Assembly (NCBI GenBank): GCA_946886405.1 | Contig: CAMPIO010000024.1 | Coordinates: forward strand, 1-40,502 | From: an uncultured Pseudoxanthomonas sp. | Lineage (GTDB): Bacteria > Pseudomonadota > Gammaproteobacteria > Xanthomonadales > Xanthomonadaceae | DNA length: 40,502 bases | Reading direction: 5' to 3' | In this document: piece after piece, positions 17,306 through 26,646 of the stretch | How the letters are laid out: each line of letters opens with the position of its first letter | Numbering within the stretch: the stretch's first letter is position 1 | Position numbers and translations under genes: made by a program | The notes under the pieces: model-generated | What the model was told of the DNA's origin: nothing | The model's input: only the letters and a program-made list of their open reading frames with translations | The model's database searches: none

Positions 17306-18379
17306 GTGAGCCGCACCGTGATGTCGTCGCGCCCGTTGTTGCCGCTGTTGCTGATGGCCGCGCTTGCCGCGTGCGGGCATGAAGAGCCCGCCGCGCCTCC
17401 CGCGCGCATCGACGGATTGCAGACTTTCCAGGTGCATGCTGCCGACGCGGCGGACGGTCGCGCCTGGGAGGGCGTGGTGGAGGCCGTGCGCCAGGCCACG
17501 CTGTCGGCGCAGACGAACGGGCGCGTCATCGCCGTGTCGCGCGATGTCAACGATCGCGTGGCCGCTGGCGATGTGCTGGTGCGGCTCAGTGCGGTCGAGC
17601 AGCAATCCGGTGTCGACGCCGCACGCGCCCAGGTGCGCGCGGCAGAAGCGTCCGCGATCGAAGCGGAAGCCAATTACCAGCGCTTCGCCAATCTGGCCAA
17701 GGACCAGTTCGTTTCCCGGGCGCAGCTGGACCAGGCCCGGATGGCGCGCGACTCGGCCCTCGCCGCGCGCGACGCCGCACGTGCCCAGTTGGCGAATGCC
17801 GGCCAGCAGACCGACTACACCACCATCCGCGCGCCCTATGCGGGCATCGTCGCCACCCGCGATGTCGAACCAGGCGAGAGCGTGGGTGTCGGTCAGACCC
17901 TGATGACCGTGTTCGCACCGGATGCGTTGCGCATCGACGTCGCCGTGCCCCAGTCCGAAGCCGAGGCGATACGCGCCGCCCCGGTGGCCACCATCACCCT
18001 GGACAGCGGGCGACAGATCGAGGCCGATGACGTCACCGTCTTTCCCGCAGCCGACGCGTCTACCCATGCCGTGCGCGTACGCGTGCAACTTCCCGCGCTC
18101 GATGCGCCGCCGCAACCGGGAGCTACCGCCAAGATGGCGTTTCCGGCAGTGAAAGGCGCCGCGTTCCCCCGCGTGCCCACCAGCGCGCTGGTGCGCCGCG
18201 GCGAGGTGACGGCCGTCTATGTGCTCGTCGACGGCCGGCTTTCGCTGCGCCAGGTCAGGCTGGGTGATGTCGCCGCCGAGCACGTCGATGTGATCTCGGG
18301 ACTCAAACCCGGCGACACCGTCGCCACCGATCCGGTGGCCGCGCAGCAGGCGCTGGTCGCCGCGCGCAAGGAGCGCTGA
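17306..18379 (+). CDS. RND efflux periplasmic adaptor (membrane fusion protein), lipoprotein
   Basis: A 357-residue adaptor linking an inner-membrane RND pump to an outer-membrane channel. The lipobox AALAAC follows the N-terminal hydrophobic segment. The barrel-sandwich halves are TLSAQTNGRVIAVSRDVNDRV and TIRAPYAGIVATRDVEPGESV, with an alanine-rich coiled-coil hairpin between them. GTG at 17306 is chosen because GAGG lies six bases before it; ATG at 17321 is also possible. The pump gene starts two bases after this stop. No TolC-like channel gene is in the window, so the pump must use one encoded elsewhere. Confidence 0.9.
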   Translation: MSRTVMSSRPLLPLLLMAALAACGHEEPAAPPARIDGLQTFQVHAADAADGRAWEGVVEAVRQATLSAQTNGRVIAVSRDVNDRVAAGDVLVRLSAVEQQSGVDAARAQVRAAEASAIEAEANYQRFANLAKDQFVSRAQLDQARMARDSALAARDAARAQLANAGQQTDYTTIRAPYAGIVATRDVEPGESVGVGQTLMTVFAPDALRIDVAVPQSEAEAIRAAPVATITLDSGRQIEADDVTVFPAADASTHAVRVRVQLPALDAPPQPGATAKMAFPAVKGAAFPRVPTSALVRRGEVTAVYVLVDGRLSLRQVRLGDVAAEHVDVISGLKPGDTVATDPVAAQQALVAARKER

Positions 18380-18380
18380 C

Positions 18381-21300
18381 ATGGCGCCGCTGACGTCGCC
18401 GCCGCGACTGGGCATCTCCGGCCGTATATCGCGCAGCTTCCAGGCCAATCCACTGACGCCGATCCTCGCGCTGCTCGGCCTGTTGCTGGGCCTGGTGGCG
18501 GTGATGATCACGCCGCGCGAGGAAGAGCCGCAGATCGACGTCACCATGGCCAACGTCATCGTGCCGTTCCCGGGCGCGGACGCGCGCCAGGTCGAGCAGA
18601 TGGTGACCTATCCGCTGGAGCAGAAGCTGTCCGAGATCGAGGAGATCAAGCACACGTATTCGATCAGCCGTCCCGGCATGGCGGTGCTGACGGTGGAGTT
18701 CGACGTGGGCGTCAAGCGCCAGCCCGCGCTGGTGCGGCTGTACGACAAGGTGTTCTCGAACCAGGACTGGATGCCGGCGAACCTCGGCGTGGGCCAGCCC
18801 ATCATCAAGCCCAAGGGCATCGACGACGTGCCGGTGATGGCGCTGACCCTGTGGACGGACGATCCGCAGCGCGGCGCACGCGACCTGGCCGAAGTGGCCC
18901 ACACGCTGGAAACCGAACTCAAGCGCATCCCCGGCACGCGCGACGTGTTCACCCTCGGCGCGCCCGAGCGGGCTGTGATGGTGCAGCTCGACGCGGCGCG
19001 CCTGGCCAGCCATGGCCTGGCGGTGAACGATCTCTCTTCAGCGCTGCAGGCCGCCAACCTGGCGCGGCAGGCGGGTGAGCGCGTCGGTACGGATGGGGTG
19101 GTGCAGGTGACTTCGGGCCAGTTCCTGGCCGACCGCGCGGACGTGGCCGGCCTGGTGCTGGGCGTGGCGGGTGGCCAGCCGGTGCGACTGGAAGACGTGG
19201 CGACGGTCAGCGATGCGGCCGACGCACCATCGAGCTATGTCTGGCACGGTGCGCCCGCGAAACGCGCAGGACCTTCCAGTGGCGTGGCGCCCGCGGTGAC
19301 GCTGGCCATCGCCAAGAAGCCGGGCAGCAATGCGGCCGACATCACGTCCGCCGCCCTGGCGCGGGTGGACGCCTTGCGGGGCACCGTGATTCCCGATGGC
19401 ATCCAGGTGGAGACCACGCGCGACTACGGCCTCACGGCCAGCGACAAGGCGCAGACGCTGATCAAGAAGCTGGTCTTCGCCACCGGCTCGGTGGTGCTGC
19501 TGGTGCTGTTCGCGCTGGGACGTCGCGAGGCCATCGTCATCGGCAGCGCGGTGGTGCTGACGCTGGCGGTCACGCTGTTCGCGTCGTGGGCGATGGGCTT
19601 CACCCTCAATCGCGTGTCGCTGTTTGCGCTGATCTTCTCCATCGGCATCCTGGTGGACGATGCCATCGTGGTGGTCGAGAACATCCACCGGCACATGGCG
19701 CAGGGTGGCAAGTCGCTGGCGGAGGCCATTCCGCCGGCCGTGGACGAAGTGGGCGGTCCGACCATCCTGGCCACCTTCACCGTGATCGCGGCGCTGATGC
19801 CCATGGCCTTCGTCAGCGGCCTGATGGGGCCGTACATGCGGCCCATTCCGATCAACGCGTCGGTCGGCATGCTGCTGTCGCTGATGATCGCGCTGGTGGT
19901 CACACCGTGGCTGTCGTTGAAGCTGCTCAAGCGGCATGCAGTCGCGCATGCGGGCGAGGGCGCTGCCCATGGGCATGCGGAAGGCACGATGGCCGCGCGC
20001 CTGCATCGCCTGTTCGAGCGCGTGATGTCGCCGTTCCTCGATGCCGGCGCAGGTGCGCGGCGCCGGCGCCTGCTGTTCGTCGCCATGGCCGCGCTGGTGG
20101 CGCTGGCCGCCAGCCTAGCGGTGTTCAAGCTGGTGGTGCTGAAGATGCTGCCGTTCGACAACAAGTCCGAACTGCAGATCGTGGTCGACCTGCCCGAAGG
20201 GCGTGTGCTGGAGGACACCAATGCGCTGCTGGCCGAACTGGCCGGCGTGCTGGACCGCACGCCGGAAGTCCTGCACTACCAGGGCTATGCCGGCACGGCC
20301 GCACCGATCAACTTCAACGGACTGGTGCGGCAGTACTACCTGCGCGAGGGTGCGAACGTGGGCGACCTGCAGGTCAACCTGGTGGACCGCCACGACCGCG
20401 AGCGCAAGAGCCACGAGATCGCCGTCGCCCTGCGCCCGCAGGTGGATGCGATCGGCCGTCGCCATGGCGCGTCGGTCAAGGTGGTGGAAGTGCCGCCCGG
20501 GCCGCCCGTGCTGTCGCCGATCGTCGCTGAAGTGTACGGGCCCGACTACGCCCGCCAGCGGCAGGTGGCGCGGGCGCTCGAACAGCGCTTCATGGCCACC
20601 GACGGCATCGTCGACGTGGACACCAGCGTGGAAGCCGATGCGCGCCGCGACATCCTGGTGATCGACCGCGTGCGGGCGGCGCGCCTGGGGGTTCCGCAGT
20701 CGGCGATCACCGAAACGATCGCCGCTGGCCTCTCCGGGCTGGACGCAACCCATGTGATCGACGGCGGCTCCAAGTATCCGCGCCCCATTCGCCTGCGCCT
20801 GCCGGTGGCCGACCAGGCTTCGCTGGACGGCCTGCTCGCGCTGCGGGTACGCGGCGGCAATGGTCAGCTGGTGCCGTTGTCGGAACTGGTGCAGGCGCGT
20901 TCCACCTGGTGGGATGGCGCCATCCACCACAAGGATCTGTTGCCGGTCGTGTACGTGATGGGCGACGAGAGCGGCACCGTCGACAGTCCGCTGTACGGCA
21001 TGTTCGACCTGGTCGGCCAGATCGCCGACAACGCCATTGACGGACAGCAGGTGGCACAGTTCTTCATCCGCCAGCCCCCCGACACCACCGCCTTCGGCAT
21101 CAAGTGGGATGGCGAGTGGCAGATCACGTACGAGACCTTCCGCGACATGGGCATCGCTTACGCGGCCGGCATGGTGTTGATCTACCTGCTGGTGGTGGCC
21201 TACTTCCGCAATTACGTGGTGCCGCTGGTGATCATGGCGCCCATCCCGCTGACCGTGATCGGCGTGATGCCGGGCCACGCCCTGCTGGGCGCGCAGTTCA

Positions 21301-21638
21301 CCGCCACCAGCATGATCGGCATGATCGCGCTGGCGGGCATCATCGTGCGCAACTCGATCCTGCTGGTGGACTTCATCAACCATCTGGTCGAGCGCGGGCA
21401 GACGGTCGAATCGGCGGTCGTCGACGCCTGCGCGGTGCGCGCACAGCCGATCGCATTGACCGCACTGGCGGCGATGGCGGGTGCGTTCTTCATCCTGGAC
21501 GACCCCATCTTCAACGGCCTGGCGATCTCGCTGATCTTCGGCATCCTGGTGTCCACGGTGCTGACGCTGGTGGTGATCCCGCTGCTGTACTACGGGCTGC
21601 TGCAACGCAAGCAACGGCTCTCAGGGAAGGCACGGTGA
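18381..21638 (+). CDS. RND efflux pump permease
   Basis: A 1085-residue inner-membrane proton antiporter of the RND superfamily. After TM1 (about 26-43) comes a large periplasmic domain. The proton-relay motif GILVDDAIVVVENIHRHM contains Asp426-Asp427 in TM4, and a second half repeats the layout (YLLVVAYFRNYVVPLVIMAPIP; GIIVRNSILLVDFINH). Substrate cannot be read from sequence. The placement between sqr/DUF2892 and an OsmC gene, behind a sulfide-responsive control region, suggests export of something produced under sulfide or persulfide stress. No outer-membrane component is encoded next to it. Confidence 0.92.
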   Translation: MAPLTSPPRLGISGRISRSFQANPLTPILALLGLLLGLVAVMITPREEEPQIDVTMANVIVPFPGADARQVEQMVTYPLEQKLSEIEEIKHTYSISRPGMAVLTVEFDVGVKRQPALVRLYDKVFSNQDWMPANLGVGQPIIKPKGIDDVPVMALTLWTDDPQRGARDLAEVAHTLETELKRIPGTRDVFTLGAPERAVMVQLDAARLASHGLAVNDLSSALQAANLARQAGERVGTDGVVQVTSGQFLADRADVAGLVLGVAGGQPVRLEDVATVSDAADAPSSYVWHGAPAKRAGPSSGVAPAVTLAIAKKPGSNAADITSAALARVDALRGTVIPDGIQVETTRDYGLTASDKAQTLIKKLVFATGSVVLLVLFALGRREAIVIGSAVVLTLAVTLFASWAMGFTLNRVSLFALIFSIGILVDDAIVVVENIHRHMAQGGKSLAEAIPPAVDEVGGPTILATFTVIAALMPMAFVSGLMGPYMRPIPINASVGMLLSLMIALVVTPWLSLKLLKRHAVAHAGEGAAHGHAEGTMAARLHRLFERVMSPFLDAGAGARRRRLLFVAMAALVALAASLAVFKLVVLKMLPFDNKSELQIVVDLPEGRVLEDTNALLAELAGVLDRTPEVLHYQGYAGTAAPINFNGLVRQYYLREGANVGDLQVNLVDRHDRERKSHEIAVALRPQVDAIGRRHGASVKVVEVPPGPPVLSPIVAEVYGPDYARQRQVARALEQRFMATDGIVDVDTSVEADARRDILVIDRVRAARLGVPQSAITETIAAGLSGLDATHVIDGGSKYPRPIRLRLPVADQASLDGLLALRVRGGNGQLVPLSELVQARSTWWDGAIHHKDLLPVVYVMGDESGTVDSPLYGMFDLVGQIADNAIDGQQVAQFFIRQPPDTTAFGIKWDGEWQITYETFRDMGIAYAAGMVLIYLLVVAYFRNYVVPLVIMAPIPLTVIGVMPGHALLGAQFTATSMIGMIALAGIIVRNSILLVDFINHLVERGQTVESAVVDACAVRAQPIALTALAAMAGAFFILDDPIFNGLAISLIFGILVSTVLTLVVIPLLYYGLLQRKQRLSGKAR

Positions 21639-21716
21639 TGCGTCCGCCGCTCACCCAGGGCAGGTGTCGCGTGCCGTATGCTGGTCTCACCCTCAAGTAC
21701 TCCGCGTGAGCCGACC

Positions 21717-22199
21717 ATGAGTGACACCCAGCGCATCAGCCTCACCCTGGAACAGGAGGAGGACTACGCCTTCCGTATCCGATTCGACGAGACCACCATC
21801 GCCGACCTGATGACCGACGAGCCGGCGCCGCTGGGCAAGGGTGAGGGCCCGAACCCGACGCGTCTGCTGCTCTCGGCGGTGGCCAACTGCCTGTCGGCCA
21901 GTCTGCTGTTCGCCCTGCGCAAGTTCAAGAACACGCCGGGCAAGCTGGTGACGCACGCGACCGCCGAGCTGACCCGTAATGAACAGGGGCGACTGCGCGT
22001 GGGCCACATCCATGCGGATATCCGGCTTGCTGAGGCGGGCGAGGCGCATGCTTCGCTGGAGCGGATCCTGGCCCAGTTCGAGAATTTCTGCGTGGTGACC
22101 GAGAGTGTGCGCCATGGGATCGAGGTGTCCGTCAGCATCACCGACGCCGAGGGCGTGCAGCTGCACGGTACGGCACGGACGGACCAGCGCGTGCCCTGA
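21717..22199 (+). CDS. OsmC-family protein
   Basis: OsmC/Ohr proteins reduce organic hydroperoxides, and in some cases persulfides, with two cysteines. The 160-residue product has GPNPTRLLLSAVANCLSASLLFALRK (Cys58, peroxidatic type) and ENFCVVTESV (Cys125). The start at 21717 begins MSDTQRISL; the longer frame upstream has no family character. It lies 78 bases after the RND pump on the same strand. Membership in the sulfide operon is probable but not certain, because the gap is large enough for its own promoter. Confidence 0.87.
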   Translation: MSDTQRISLTLEQEEDYAFRIRFDETTIADLMTDEPAPLGKGEGPNPTRLLLSAVANCLSASLLFALRKFKNTPGKLVTHATAELTRNEQGRLRVGHIHADIRLAEAGEAHASLERILAQFENFCVVTESVRHGIEVSVSITDAEGVQLHGTARTDQRVP

Positions 22200-22217
22200 G
22201 CTGCGAGGTGCCCGCTC

Positions 22218-22284
22218 TTGGGGGAGCGATGTAAGTCACGATGAGGCGTTAACCGCGCGCTTTCGCGACTTGCGTCGCTCCCAC
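22218..22284. repeat. Degenerate REP-like inverted pair
   Basis: A left arm with GGGAGCGATGTAAGTCACGA and a right arm that is the complement of GTGGGAGCGACGCAAGTCGC are recognisable variants of the GTAGGAGCGACGT element, with several mismatches between arms. It lies between the OsmC and LacI-type genes. Confidence 0.65.
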
Positions 22285-22372
22285 GGCAGAAGGGGAAGCC
22301 CGCGACCGGATCGCCGCCTGCGGCCCGGCGTGGCATGATCCAGCCTTCCGTCGACCGTATCCGAAGCCATCC

Positions 22373-23410
22373 GTGATCGCGCCCATCAAGGGGAAGGCCA
22401 CCTCGCTGGACATCGCCCACCTGGCGGGCGTGTCGCAGCCCACCGTGTCGCGCGCGTTGCGTGGCAGTCCGATGGTCAACGAGGAGACGCGCAAGCGCAT
22501 CCTGGCGATTGCGGAACAGCTCAACTACAAGGTCGACAAGAACGCGTCCAACCTGCGCCGTCAGCACTCCGGCACGCTGGCGCTGTTGTTCTTCGAAGAC
22601 CCCACACCGGACGAGTCGTCCATCAACCCGTTCTTCCTGTCCATGCTGGGCAGCATCACGCGTGCCTGCGCGCTGCGCGGTTACGATCTGTTGATCTCGT
22701 TCCAGCAGTTGTCGACCGACTGGCAAGCCGATTACGAAGACAGCAAGAAAGCCGACGGCATCATCCTGCTGGGTTACGGGGACTATCTGGAAGCGCGAAG
22801 CCGCCTGGAGCGGCTGGTGGAGCAGGGCACGCACTTCGTCCGGTGGGGCGCGGTGCAGCCCGGCACGCCCGGGGTGTCGATCGGTTGCGACAACACCCAG
22901 GGCGGCCATGACATCACGGCGCACCTGATCGCGCAGGGACGTCGCCGCATCGCCTTCCTCGGGCATGCGTCCAACCACTATCCGGAATTCTTCGAGCGCT
23001 ACCTCGGCCATCGCCAGGCGCTGGAGTCCGCCGGCCTGGTAGCCGATCCCGCGCTGCAGGTGGATGCGGTCACCACCGAGCAGTCCGGCTACGAGGCCGC
23101 CTGCGCACTGCTGGCGCGTGGCGCGGCGTTCGATGCGGTCTTCGGCGCCAGCGACCTGATCGCGGTGGGCGCGATGAAGGCGCTGCTGGAGCATGGCCGG
23201 CGCGTGCCGCACGATGTCGCGGTGGCCGGCTTCGACGATATTCCGCTGGCCAGCTTCATGAATCCCGGCCTGTCCACCGTGCAGCAGGACACCAAACTGG
23301 CCGGCGCACTGCTGGTCGAGACGCTGCTGGCCTTGATCAATGGCGAGCCGGTCGACAGCCAGACGATCCCGGTGAAGCTGGCGTTGCGCGGATCGACGAC
23401 GGTGAAGTGA
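22373..23410 (+). CDS. LacI-family transcriptional regulator, probable maltodextrin regulator
   Basis: A 345-residue regulator. The N-terminal helix-turn-helix reads TSLDIAHLAGVSQPTVSRALRGSPMV (about residues 10-35), followed by the hinge helix NASNLRRQHSGTLAL and a periplasmic-binding-protein-like effector domain ending DDIPLASFMNPGLSTVQQD. The start is GTG at 22373. It is the only regulator beside the GH13/MFS/TonB-receptor locus. The symmetric ATACGTAT-centred site found twice in that locus has the even, central-CG symmetry typical of LacI operators. The effector is inferred to be a maltose-related sugar. Confidence 0.92.
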   Translation: MIAPIKGKATSLDIAHLAGVSQPTVSRALRGSPMVNEETRKRILAIAEQLNYKVDKNASNLRRQHSGTLALLFFEDPTPDESSINPFFLSMLGSITRACALRGYDLLISFQQLSTDWQADYEDSKKADGIILLGYGDYLEARSRLERLVEQGTHFVRWGAVQPGTPGVSIGCDNTQGGHDITAHLIAQGRRRIAFLGHASNHYPEFFERYLGHRQALESAGLVADPALQVDAVTTEQSGYEAACALLARGAAFDAVFGASDLIAVGAMKALLEHGRRVPHDVAVAGFDDIPLASFMNPGLSTVQQDTKLAGALLVETLLALINGEPVDSQTIPVKLALRGSTTVK

Positions 23411-23419
23411 CCGTGCTGT

Positions 23420-23559
23420 TGTAGGAGCGACGTGAGTCGCGACCGCATGTGGTCAGATGACCATGGCCTCCCATGTGGATGAGGAAGCATCGTTTCCAGT
23501 GGGCCAGCGAGCAATCCTGGCGCTCGTGGTGGGCGGTCGCGACTCACGTCGCTCCTACA
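23420..23559. repeat. Inverted pair of REP-like elements
   Basis: Two 27-base arms (23420-23446 and 23533-23559) are exact reverse complements, with core GTAGGAGCGACGTGAGTCGC, one base different from the copy after thrC. They lie between convergent genes (LacI-type regulator and amylase), the usual place for such elements, and could limit read-through in both directions. Confidence 0.85.
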
Positions 23560-23572
23560 GGATATGCCGATC

Positions 23573-25261
23573 TCAGTCCGCCTTCGGCGACTTGCGCGCC
23601 ATCAGCTCGGCCAGGCGCGCACGCGTGTCGGCGCGGGTAATCGCGTCATCCAGCACGAACACACGCACCCCATGCGCCGGCACGTCCGCCTGCAGGCGGT
23701 TGCGCACGCGCTGTGTCTTGCCGGTGAACGCGTCGCGCCACTGGCCCGGTTCGAGATGCTCGGATACGGACATCTTCGAAGGGGTGTCGGCCTTGTTCAG
23801 CAGCACCAGCGCGGTCTGCTGGGTGCGGCCCTGCTGCAGCACGCGGTAGAAGATCGCCTGGTCGCCTTTCAGGCGCACGTTGAGCTGCACGCCACGCTGC
23901 AGCGCCGGTGTGTCGCGGCGCAGTTGGGCGATGCGCTTGAGCGGCGCGAAAATCGGGCTCTGCGGCGCGGCATCGATGCGTTCCTGGCCGAAGTAGTTAC
24001 GGTTGCCGGCATGCTCGGCGTGGCCGCGCTCGAAGCCGGTCTCCGAGCCGTAGTAGATGACCGGGATGCCGCGCGCAGTGAACAGCCAGTTGTGCGCGTC
24101 GATGAAGCCGGTGTCGGCGGCGTTCATGCGCGCCATGTCGTGGTTGTCGTAGAACGTCATCAGGTCGTACGGGTTGGCGTACGGGCCATCTTCCAGGTAC
24201 AGCGCCTTGCCGATTTCCTCGTAGCTGGTGCCGGGCTTCTCGAACACCTCGGTCAGCTTGGCCTTCAGCGGGAAGTCCAGCACGCTGTAGCTGCCGTTGC
24301 GGGTCCAGGTGTGGCCGGCGATGCTGGCGGCGTCGTAGTTGAAGTTCTCGCCGAACATGAAGAAGCCCGGCTTCTTCGCGCGAATGCGGTCGGCGAATTC
24401 TTTCCAGAACGCGTGCGGCATCCACGCGATGGTGTCCACGCGGAATGCGGCCGCGCCCTGGTCGATCCACTGTTCGTAGGCGCCGACCAGGTAGTCCATC
24501 ACCGCCGGATTGCTCTCGTTGAAATCCGACAGTTGCGCCAGTCCGCCGCCGGTGTTGTAGAAGGCGTGCATCGGCTTGCGGCGTGGATCCAGCCCGTCCG
24601 GATCCAGGTTCTGGTGGTCGGCGATCAGCGTGCCGTCCCTGCCCCAGACCTTGCCGTACTGCGGCTGCATCTTCGGCATGGAATAGGCGGGGGAGCCGTG
24701 GTTGCCGACGATGTCCAGCACCACGTCCAGCTTCTGCTCTTTCATTGCAGCAGTGAAGCCGGCGAAATCCAGGCCTTCACTGGGCAAATGTTCGTCCAGC
24801 CTATAGAAGTTGATGCCCCAGTAGCCGTGGTAACCGGTCTTGCCCCGGTCAGTGAACATGCCGGCCCACTTCACTTCCTCGCCACCGGTGAAGGCTTCGT
24901 CGGGGTTGTCGATGATCGGCGTGACCCAGACCGAGGTGAAGCCGAGGTCGCGGATGTAGCCGGCGTTGTCCAGCACGCCCTTGAAGTCGCCGCCGAGGTA
25001 GCCGACGTTGTCGGTCTGTCCCGCCGGGGCGCCCGGCGTGGGGCGGTCGAAGGTGGGGTTCTTGCCGCCCTGGTCGCGATGGTCGTTCGACGGATCGCCG
25101 TTGACGAAACGGTCGGTCAGCACGAAGTACACGGCCTCCTTCGCGAACGGTTCGTTGGTGCCGTAGATCTCGTCGACGGGGACGACGGCGAATGCCGTCG
25201 CGGGCGCGCACAGCAAGGCCGTCAGCAACGCGGCGAGCGGTCGAGGAGTGGGGAGACGCAT
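23573..25261 (-). CDS. Secreted GH13 alpha-amylase / cyclomaltodextrinase-like enzyme
   Basis: A 562-residue glycoside hydrolase family 13 protein exported by a signal peptide (about residues 1-24, cut near TAFA). YFVLTDRFVNGDPSND leads the TIM barrel. The catalytic nucleophile is Asp276 in FRVDTIAW, the acid/base Glu305 in FMFGENF and the third acid Asp375 in YDNHDMAR. It should cut alpha-1,4-linked glucans in the periplasm or outside the cell. The exact product (maltose, cyclodextrin opening, transglycosylation) cannot be told from sequence. ATG at 25261 shares one base with the transporter stop (TGATG), so translation is probably coupled. Confidence 0.92.
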   Translation of the reverse strand: MRLPTPRPLAALLTALLCAPATAFAVVPVDEIYGTNEPFAKEAVYFVLTDRFVNGDPSNDHRDQGGKNPTFDRPTPGAPAGQTDNVGYLGGDFKGVLDNAGYIRDLGFTSVWVTPIIDNPDEAFTGGEEVKWAGMFTDRGKTGYHGYWGINFYRLDEHLPSEGLDFAGFTAAMKEQKLDVVLDIVGNHGSPAYSMPKMQPQYGKVWGRDGTLIADHQNLDPDGLDPRRKPMHAFYNTGGGLAQLSDFNESNPAVMDYLVGAYEQWIDQGAAAFRVDTIAWMPHAFWKEFADRIRAKKPGFFMFGENFNYDAASIAGHTWTRNGSYSVLDFPLKAKLTEVFEKPGTSYEEIGKALYLEDGPYANPYDLMTFYDNHDMARMNAADTGFIDAHNWLFTARGIPVIYYGSETGFERGHAEHAGNRNYFGQERIDAAPQSPIFAPLKRIAQLRRDTPALQRGVQLNVRLKGDQAIFYRVLQQGRTQQTALVLLNKADTPSKMSVSEHLEPGQWRDAFTGKTQRVRNRLQADVPAHGVRVFVLDDAITRADTRARLAELMARKSPKAD

Positions 25262-26646
25262 CAATGCACCTGCGGCGTGGCGGAAGAGGGAGCGTCGGCG
25301 GCTTCATGCACGCCGGCCAAGGAGATGGCCGCCAGCAGCAGACTGCCGCCGCTGATGACGAGGGCGAAGATCGCCTGGTTGTCGAAGAAATTGCGCAGTG
25401 CCGGGCCGAGCAGAGTGGCGGCGAGGATCTGCGGCACCACGATGAACATGTTGAAGATGCCCATGTAGATGCCCATCTTTTCCGCCGGTACGTGACTGGA
25501 CAGCAGGGCGTACGGCATCGACAGGATGCTGGCCCACGCCACACCGACCAGTGCGAACGAGCCGATCAGCCATGACGGGTTCGGTACGAACCACATCGAC
25601 AGGAAGCCGATGCCACCCAGCACCAGCGAACCCGCATGCACCGCCTTGCGATTCAACGGCAAGCGTGCGGCATAGAAGCTCAGCAGCAGCGCAACCAGCA
25701 TCGATGACAAACCGTAGTAGCCCATGTACGAGCCCACCAGGTCCGCTGCGTCCTGGAACGCGCCATTTGCCGACTGGAATGCCGCCGCCTGCGTCGGCAC
25801 CGTCATGTCGAACGCTGCGGGATCCGGTGCGGCCGCCTTGAACACGTGTTCGGTCAGGCCTGGCGTGGCCATGCTCCACATCGCGAAGAACGCCAGCCAG
25901 CTGAAGAACTGAACGACGCCCAGGCGCCGCATCTGCGCCGGCATGTGGATGACGTGGCGGAAGATCTCGCTGGCTGCGTTGCCCTGCGTGCGCTTTTCGG
26001 CCTGGAAGCGTTCCAGGTCGTCCGGCGGATATTCACGGGTGGTGAGGATGGTGACCAGGATGCTGGCCATGAAGACGAAAGCGCCGATCGCGAACGCGAT
26101 CTTCACCGAAGGCGGCACCACGCCCGGCCCGGCTTCGTTGGAGACACCGAGCTGGGTAATGAACCACGGCAGGTTGCTGGCCACCCAGGTGCCGATGCCG
26201 ATGATCAGCGTCTGCAGCACGAAGCCATAGGAACGCTGGCTCTCCGGCAGCTTGTCGGCCACCAGCGCACGGAACGGTTCCATGCTGATGTTGATGCTGG
26301 CATCCAGCACCCACAGCAAGCCCGCGGCGATCCACAGCGTCGGCGAGTGCGGCATGAACACCAGCGCGATCGAACTCAGGATCGCGCCTGCCAGGAAGTA
26401 CGGGCGGCGTCGTCCCAACAGCGGGTGCCACGTGCGGTCGCTGAAATAGCCGATCACCGGCTGCACCAGCAATCCGGTCAACGGTGCCGCGATCCACAGC
26501 AGTGGCAGTGCATCTTTCTCCGCCCCCAGCGTCTGGAAGATGCGCGACATGAAACCGCCCTGCAACGCGAAACCGAACTGGATGCCCAGGAAGCCGAACG
26601 ACATGTTCCATATCTGCCAGAAGGACAGGCGGGGCTTGGCGGTCAT
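25261..26646 (-). CDS. MFS sugar transporter (SLC45/maltose type)
   Basis: A 461-residue inner-membrane permease with about 12 helices. The N-terminal RLSFWQIWNMSFGFLGIQFGFALQ and the cytoplasmic loop motif LGRRRPYFLAGAIL are those of the SLC45-like glycoside-transporter branch of the major facilitator superfamily, which in Xanthomonadaceae sits in maltose and sucrose loci. The start at 26646 has AGGGAA upstream; the longer frame beyond is low-complexity and Arg-rich. The amylase start overlaps its stop. It is divergent from the alpha-glucosidase gene, with an operator-like site between them. Confidence 0.92.
   Translation of the reverse strand: MTAKPRLSFWQIWNMSFGFLGIQFGFALQGGFMSRIFQTLGAEKDALPLLWIAAPLTGLLVQPVIGYFSDRTWHPLLGRRRPYFLAGAILSSIALVFMPHSPTLWIAAGLLWVLDASINISMEPFRALVADKLPESQRSYGFVLQTLIIGIGTWVASNLPWFITQLGVSNEAGPGVVPPSVKIAFAIGAFVFMASILVTILTTREYPPDDLERFQAEKRTQGNAASEIFRHVIHMPAQMRRLGVVQFFSWLAFFAMWSMATPGLTEHVFKAAAPDPAAFDMTVPTQAAAFQSANGAFQDAADLVGSYMGYYGLSSMLVALLLSFYAARLPLNRKAVHAGSLVLGGIGFLSMWFVPNPSWLIGSFALVGVAWASILSMPYALLSSHVPAEKMGIYMGIFNMFIVVPQILAATLLGPALRNFFDNQAIFALVISGGSLLLAAISLAGVHEAADAPSSATPQVH

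Noticed and set aside
15707..18559. A 950-codon open frame on the minus strand, antisense to sqr, DUF2892, the RND adaptor and the start of the pump gene
   Set aside because: Its translation is Arg/His/Gly-rich low-complexity sequence without motifs, while the plus strand carries clear families. Long antisense frames are common at this GC content.
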